From an uncultured Eubacteriales bacterium (GTDB taxonomy: Bacteria; Bacillota; Clostridia; Oscillospirales; Acutalibacteraceae): a DNA stretch of 5,896 bases. The stretch spans positions 1-5,896 of the forward strand of contig CAQBRY010000093.1 of assembly GCA_948762645.1 (NCBI GenBank), written 5' to 3'. The translations under genes were made by a program, and so were the position numbers. Below, one piece after another: positions 1 to 5,896 of this stretch. The notes below the pieces were generated by a model. That model did not search any database. It had not been told where the DNA came from and worked only from the letters and a program-made list of their open reading frames with translations. How positions within the stretch are numbered: position 1 is the first letter of the stretch; every line of letters begins with the position of its first letter.

Positions 1-363
1 GAAGAGAACACATCTATTGCACAAAACTTTCATATTACTGCGGAGAAAGAGAAATTAGTAATTGGAAAAAATACGACAATTTTAGGGAACGTTTTTATAA
101 CAAATATTGACCACGAATACCAAGATATAAATCAGCACATTTTAAAGCAAAAGTGGATAATTAAGAGTACAAGAATAGGAGAAGGATGTTTTATTGGGTT
201 TGGAGCTGCTATCCAAGCAGGTACTATATTAGGGAAACATTGTATCGTGGGAACTAATTCTGTGGTAAGAGGAATTTTTCCAGATTATTGTGTAATTGTT
301 GGAGCTCCAGGCAGAATCGTGAAACAATACAATCCTGTGTCAAAAAAATGGGAGAAAATATAA
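1..363 (+). CDS. Acyl/acetyltransferase, left-handed beta-helix (hexapeptide repeat) family, 3' end only
   Basis: Frame 1 is open from the first base to TAA at 361-363, giving the last 120 residues; the start lies upstream of the window. The visible part shows imperfect hexapeptide repeats (VIGKNT at 20-25, RIGEGCFIGFGAAI at 58-71, TILGKHCIVGTNSVV at 75-89), typical of a left-handed beta-helix. It ends in the VGAPGRIVK signature (100-108) shared by WbbJ/WcaF/NodL/MAT-like O-acetyltransferases. NIDHEY (35-40) sits where the family carries its catalytic histidine (D-H-x-x), so H38 is the likely catalytic base. By family it would move acetyl from acetyl-CoA to a sugar hydroxyl in the cytoplasm. 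The setting points to O-acetylation of a glycan residue or precursor; the acceptor cannot be read from sequence. Only 3 bases separate its stop from the next start, so the two genes are probably co-transcribed. Its base composition is richer in GC than the genes that follow (24/60 in 181-240). Confidence 0.88.
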   Translation, partial: EENTSIAQNFHITAEKEKLVIGKNTTILGNVFITNIDHEYQDINQHILKQKWIIKSTRIGEGCFIGFGAAIQAGTILGKHCIVGTNSVVRGIFPDYCVIVGAPGRIVKQYNPVSKKWEKI

Positions 364-3300
364 AAGATGATTAGTGTTGTTATTCCTGTTTACAATGGTG
401 AAAATACGATAGTTAAGTGTATTATGGGAGTAATCAATCAAACAAAATCAGAGTTGATTGAAGAAATTATAGTCGTAGATGATGGATCGACAGATAATAC
501 CGTTTTATTTGTAAGAAAAATAGATGATAAAAGAATTAGAATCATATCAAAATCAAATGGTGGTGTATCTTCCGCGCGAAATGTAGGCATTAAGGAATGT
601 AAAGCAGAATGGATAGCGCTTTTAGATTCCGACGATGTTTGGGATGAATATAAGATAGAAGCACAAATTATTAGAATAAAGGAACATCCGGAAATAAAGT
701 TTATTGGTTGTAATAGAAATAATGAAAACGTGCGTATTGGAACAAAAGTTGATAATAATTTATATGCACTTACATTGAAGAACATTTTGTTAAAAAATTG
801 GCCTCACACATCAACAGCATTGATAAAAAAAAATGTATTTGATGAAGTTGGATTGTTTAATGAAGATATGAAATATGCTGAAGATGGTGATATGTGGAAT
901 AGAATTGCAATAAAGTATCCGCTTTATTATATATCAATTTCTTATGAACTAGCCGGTGGTGGTAAAAAAAGTTATGGAGAAAGAGGTTTATCATCAAATG
1001 TAAGAGCGATGCATGAAGGAAATATGAGAAACTATAGAATTTTAAAGAATAATAAAAATATATCATATACTTATTATGTCTTTTTAAATATATTTGAAAC
1101 TATAAAGTATATTAAAAGAATAATAATAACAAATAGTAGGAGAAGGAAATGAATAACCTTTCGAGTACAGTAATTAGATTAAATAAAAAAATTGCTCAAG
1201 ATTTACTTTTATTTTTAGTATATTCAATTTTTGCATTATTTTTAAATATTGTATTTTATAATATTCAAACCAATTATGAAAATTGGATTAATAAATCAAC
1301 AATAATAATACTTTTATTACTACTACTACAAACAGTAGTGAGTAAAATTCTATTTTCAAGACTGTTTAGTCTTGAATATTTTTTTTCTGTTTTGGTATTC
1401 ATTTTTTATTTTGGACAGAATATTCTGCTTAGTATTGGTTATAATTTTTCGGATTTGACATATTCAATTGCTTATCGTACATATGGTTTGTCTACGTACA
1501 TATTGGCAATAAAATATACTTTTTCATGTGTTTCATGTTCTTTTGGGGGTATTATTCTTATACAACTTATATTGAAAAATAAGGTTATTCCCTATGTAAA
1601 GGAAAGTAATAGTGAAATTAATTCAACGTTTGGAAAAATATTGTTGTTAATGTCTCTACCTATAGAGGGATATACATTACTATCAAAATTGATTGCTATG
1701 TTAAATGAAGGTTACAAAGTTGCGCAGGGGGCTGGTGCAGACGTTTTATCAGCTTTCTTTTCGGCTACTTTATTTGCTTCTATAATTATTTTGATGCTTT
1801 CCAGCAAATTAAATATAAAGAAATGTAAATATATTCTATTATCATATATTGCATATCAGTTGTTCTATATGCTGACCGGACAAAGAGCGTTAAGCTTAAT
1901 TCGAATTGTTGTTATAGTATATATTTACTATCATTTTGTGGGAAAAATAAATTTTAAATCTGTGATGAAAACAGCAATAGTTGGAGTAGTCATATTATAC
2001 CTTTTGATTATAATTAGAAATAGTAGAGTATATGGATTGAGCTTGTCGTCACTTAGTTTTACAGTAAATGGTAACATACTTTTTGATATGATATCGGAAT
2101 TTGGTATAACTATAAAAGTAATTACTGCAGCATTTGCAAGGGTGAATGAATTTATGAATGGAAAATCTATAATATGCGGATTTTTAGCAGTAATTCCTGG
2201 CTGGTCAGATCTTTTTGGTGATAATCTAATTGAGAAATATTATACCTATGTTGCATTAGGACAGCAAGCTTGGGGGTCCTCCTTTGTATCTGACTTGTAT
2301 TTTGATTTTAATTTTACGGGTGGGATATTTGCGTCTGGAATATACGGAATGATAATAGGAGGCGCCTGTTTTAAGTTAAATTCATGTTTAACAAGAGGCA
2401 TAGTTAGAGAGACCGCAATTTGGAGTTATGTTGTTGTAGAAATGATTTTTACAATAAGATCTTATATTTTTCGATTACCTAGATACTTTTTATATTTCTT
2501 GTTGATATACCAAGTAGGAATGCTTATATCAAATGGTTATAAAAGAAATACTAGTTTGGGGATAGTAGAGAAAAGGAAAATATAATATGAAAATTTTAGT
2601 ATTTTATCTTCATCTAAATAAAGATGGAGGAACTGAAAAGGTAATAATTAATTATTATAAGAATATACGTTCTGAATCTGTCGTTTTTTCATTTTTAGTC
2701 CAAAAAAAAGGTGGACTAGACGATGATATAATTGCAAATGGTGATAAGGTGTATGTTATAGAAAAAAATGCACTATATAAAAGAAACCTTCAAAAATTTT
2801 TCTTAGAACACAAAAATGAATACGATATTATACATGCACATATGAATAAAGACATTGGTTTAGTTTTCAAATATGCAAAAAAATATGGAAATATCAATCA
2901 TAGAATTTCACACTCACATAACTCCAGATCCGATCTCCCTAAAATATCAAAACTATACAAGGTTATTCGTGGCTGGAGTATGGAAAAGTATTCAACAAAT
3001 TTTTGGGGATGTTCAAGTGCAGCCAATGAATGGTTTTTTCCGCGAAATCATATGAAGGCAGTTGTTGTGAATAATTCTATTGAGGTAAATAAGTTTGTAC
3101 CCTCTCTAAAGGCGAGAGAGGAGCAGCGTCAAAAATTTAATATAAGTCCAGACGAATTTTTAATTTGTAATATTGGTAGATTGGTCGAACAAAAAAATCA
3201 ACTTTTCTTAATAGATGTTATGAAGAATTTTATAGATGAAGGGGGAAGGGCAAAGTTAATCATTATTGGTGAAGGGCATCTCCGAAATGATTTAGTAAAA

Positions 3301-5896
3301 AAGATTAGTGAACTCAAATTAGAAAAAAATGTATTTTTGCTAGGGAATAGATTTGATATTCCAGATTTACTATCTGCTTCTGATATTATGGTTTCGCCGT
3401 CAGTTTATGAAGGATTATCTATTGTTAATATAGAAGGTCAATGTAGTGGATTGCCTTGTATTGTTTCGAAGTATATTCCCAAAGATGTAGATTTAGGTAT
3501 TAATCTCGTAACTGTTATAGATTCAGAGCAATCGGAGATTTGGGCGCATGTTATAAAGGAAAAACTACTTTCATCTGAAAGAAAGCTAGCTTTTACTGAT
3601 GAGGAGAAGGATAAATTAAAAAAATATGATATTTATGAGACAAATAAGCAGGTTTTAAGTATGTATTTGGAGATATGTGATGGGTAAGTATAGTAAGTAT
3701 ATTATTTTTACTCCCTTCACTTCGTTTCAATTATTAACAAGCGTGTACTATGTGAAACAGATTAATGACAAATCTATAAGAAAAATTTTGATTTGGACAA
3801 ATTTTACAAAAGAAAATATACCCATTCAAAAAATTGAGAAATATTTCGATAAAGTAATAGTAATTAAGGATTTCTATAAAGAAAATATAATAAAAAAGCA
3901 ATTTTTTAAATTAGTCAATGCAGGATGGTTGTTTTGCTTTTCTGATTGGTATAAATATTTAGCGAAAGATAAAGAGAAAGAAAGGATTTTGATTTGTTTT
4001 AGCGATCAAAATATTTTGACGCATAAAATAGCTACAGAAATAAATAGATATAAAGGTCAAATAATACTTGTTGAAGAAGGTGTAAATACATATTTGATTC
4101 CAGAGAATAAAAAAGCGCGGGACTGGTATTTTAATAAATTGATAGGCGCAAAAAGTTCAGAATATATTGGACAATTTGAGGGGATAAGTACATTTTTTGT
4201 GCGGCATCCAGAAAGTTTACCACAAATTAAAAAAAATGGTCGTAAGGTTATCCTGCAAAATGATATATTTCTTGAACAATCATGGATTAAAGAGTTCATT
4301 GATAATTCGAGAAATGCTATGTTTAGTTGTGATATTTTATGGTTAGGACAACCTTTAATATCAGATAATATTGAGGATAACACTCAGATTGAACTATTAA
4401 AACAACTCGGACAATATGGATATCAAATCATTGTTCGAAAACATCCTAGAGAATCCGCAAAAAAATATGCTCCTTTGACAAACATAAAAAATATTTGTAT
4501 GTTTGATGCAGGAGATAACGGGTGGCTTCCTATAGAAGTATTTGCAAAATTATTTACTGCAAAAGTGATACTGTCTGCGTATTCTTCGGCGGGAATTAAC
4601 ATGTGTAATTATATGAAAAAATGTAAATGTATTTTTTGTTACCCTATGTTTGGATTAAAAATAGATAAAAGTAAGATAACCGGAGAATTTTCAACAGTAA
4701 CGACTACAAAAGAAATAATAGAATGTATCAACAATAAACAAAATTATCTGATAGAAGAAAACCAATTAGAACAAATTAACCAAAATAAAGATATTCAATA
4801 TATTCAAAATATATTATATGATGCATGATTTGGAAGGAGAATAATTATGTATAAAAAACCATTTGTAATTGCTGAAGCAGGTTGTAATCATATGGGGCAG
4901 ATGGAAATTGCGAAGGACTTAATTGAAACTGCAGCACATTTTTGTAAAGTTAATGCAATCAAGTTTCAAAAGCGTTGCCCTAAAGAACTATTGACGCAGG
5001 AGCAATACAACGCACCGCATCCGAATCCGATTAATTCTTATGGAGAAACTTATGGAGAACATCGCGAATTTTTAGAATTTGATGTAGAGCAACATGCTCA
5101 ATTGAAAAAGTGGTGTGAGGAATCGAAGATTATTTATTCCACATCTGTATGGGATTTGACGAGTGCAAAAGAGATTGTCTCATTGCACCCTAAATTTATT
5201 AAGATTCCTTCTGCATGTAATACTCATTTTGAAATGCTTCAATGGTTATGCGATAACTATGAGGGAGAAATTCAGCTCTCTTTTGGAATGACGACAAAAG
5301 ACGAAGAAGAAAACATTGTGCAGCTTTTCGAGAAAAGAGGACGTGCAAAAGATCTCATCATTTATAATTGCACTTCTGGATATCCCGTGGCGTTTAATGA
5401 GGTCTGTTTGTTGGAAATTAGTCGAATGAGAGAAGAGTATGAGGGGAGAGTTAAGGCAATTGGCTTTTCAGGACACCATCTAGGTATTGCTGTAGATGTT
5501 GCGGCTTATACTTTAGGAGCAGAATACATAGAACGTCATTATACCCTTGATCGTACTTGGAAAGGAACAGATCATGCAGCTTCTTTAGAGCCGAATGGAA
5601 TAAGGAAACTTGTACGAGATCTACAGGCGATCCAGCAGACGCTGTCTTATAAATCTGATGAAATATTACCCATTGAGCAAATTCAGCGTAACAAATTAAA
5701 GTATCGAAGTCATTAAATATTATTTACTTATTTGGAGGACTATTGGTGAAAGACAAATACAAGATTTTTACGGTGTCGTTACAAGAGAGTATTTTAGATG
5801 CCTTAAAAAAGATTGATGCAAATACGTTTGGGTTTCTTATTGTCGTAAGTGGCTTAGATAAATTTCTTGGTGTATTGACAGATGGTGATATTAGAC

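Overview
The window is AT-rich bacterial DNA. All genes lie on the + strand and are packed almost end to end, each with a purine-rich GGAG/AAGGAG-type ribosome binding site. This and the codon use suggest a low-GC Firmicute (Clostridia, Negativicutes or Bacilli type); the sequence does not fix the genus. It is an internal piece of a surface-polysaccharide (capsule, exopolysaccharide or O-antigen-like) biosynthesis operon that appears to use a nonulosonic (sialic-acid-like) sugar.

Layout: (1) 1-363, the 3' end of a left-handed beta-helix O-acetyltransferase; (2) 367-1152, a GT-A family 2 glycosyltransferase; (3) 1149-2585, a polytopic membrane protein that is most likely the repeat-unit polymerase Wzy; (4) 2587-3687, a GT-B family 4 glycosyltransferase; (5) 3680-4828, a GT-B protein carrying the three signature motifs of bacterial sialyltransferases (EEG, KHP, SS); (6) 4847-5716, a NeuB/NANS-family nonulosonate synthase without the usual C-terminal SAF domain; (7) 5746 to the window end, the start of a CBS-domain protein, probably the N-terminus of a sugar-nucleotidyltransferase such as those next to legionaminate genes. 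There are no RNA genes, insertion sequences or CRISPR arrays, and the longest gap between genes is 29 bases.

Working model (inference): genes 6 and 7 belong to a module that makes an activated nonulosonate. Gene 5 transfers it onto a growing lipid-linked oligosaccharide that genes 2 and 4 extend, gene 1 acetylates a sugar, and gene 3 polymerises the exported repeat unit. The flippase, initiating transferase, CMP-nonulosonate synthetase and other precursor enzymes are not in the window.

Base composition is mosaic. The core of the transferase/polymerase genes is very AT-rich, while the acetyltransferase end and the synthase side are clearly richer in GC, as expected for a swapped serotype-specific cassette between more conserved modules. 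The points most worth a second look are the SAF-less synthase with animal NANS-like motifs, the sialyltransferase-like protein beside it, and a terminator-like hairpin with a T8 run inside the polymerase gene.
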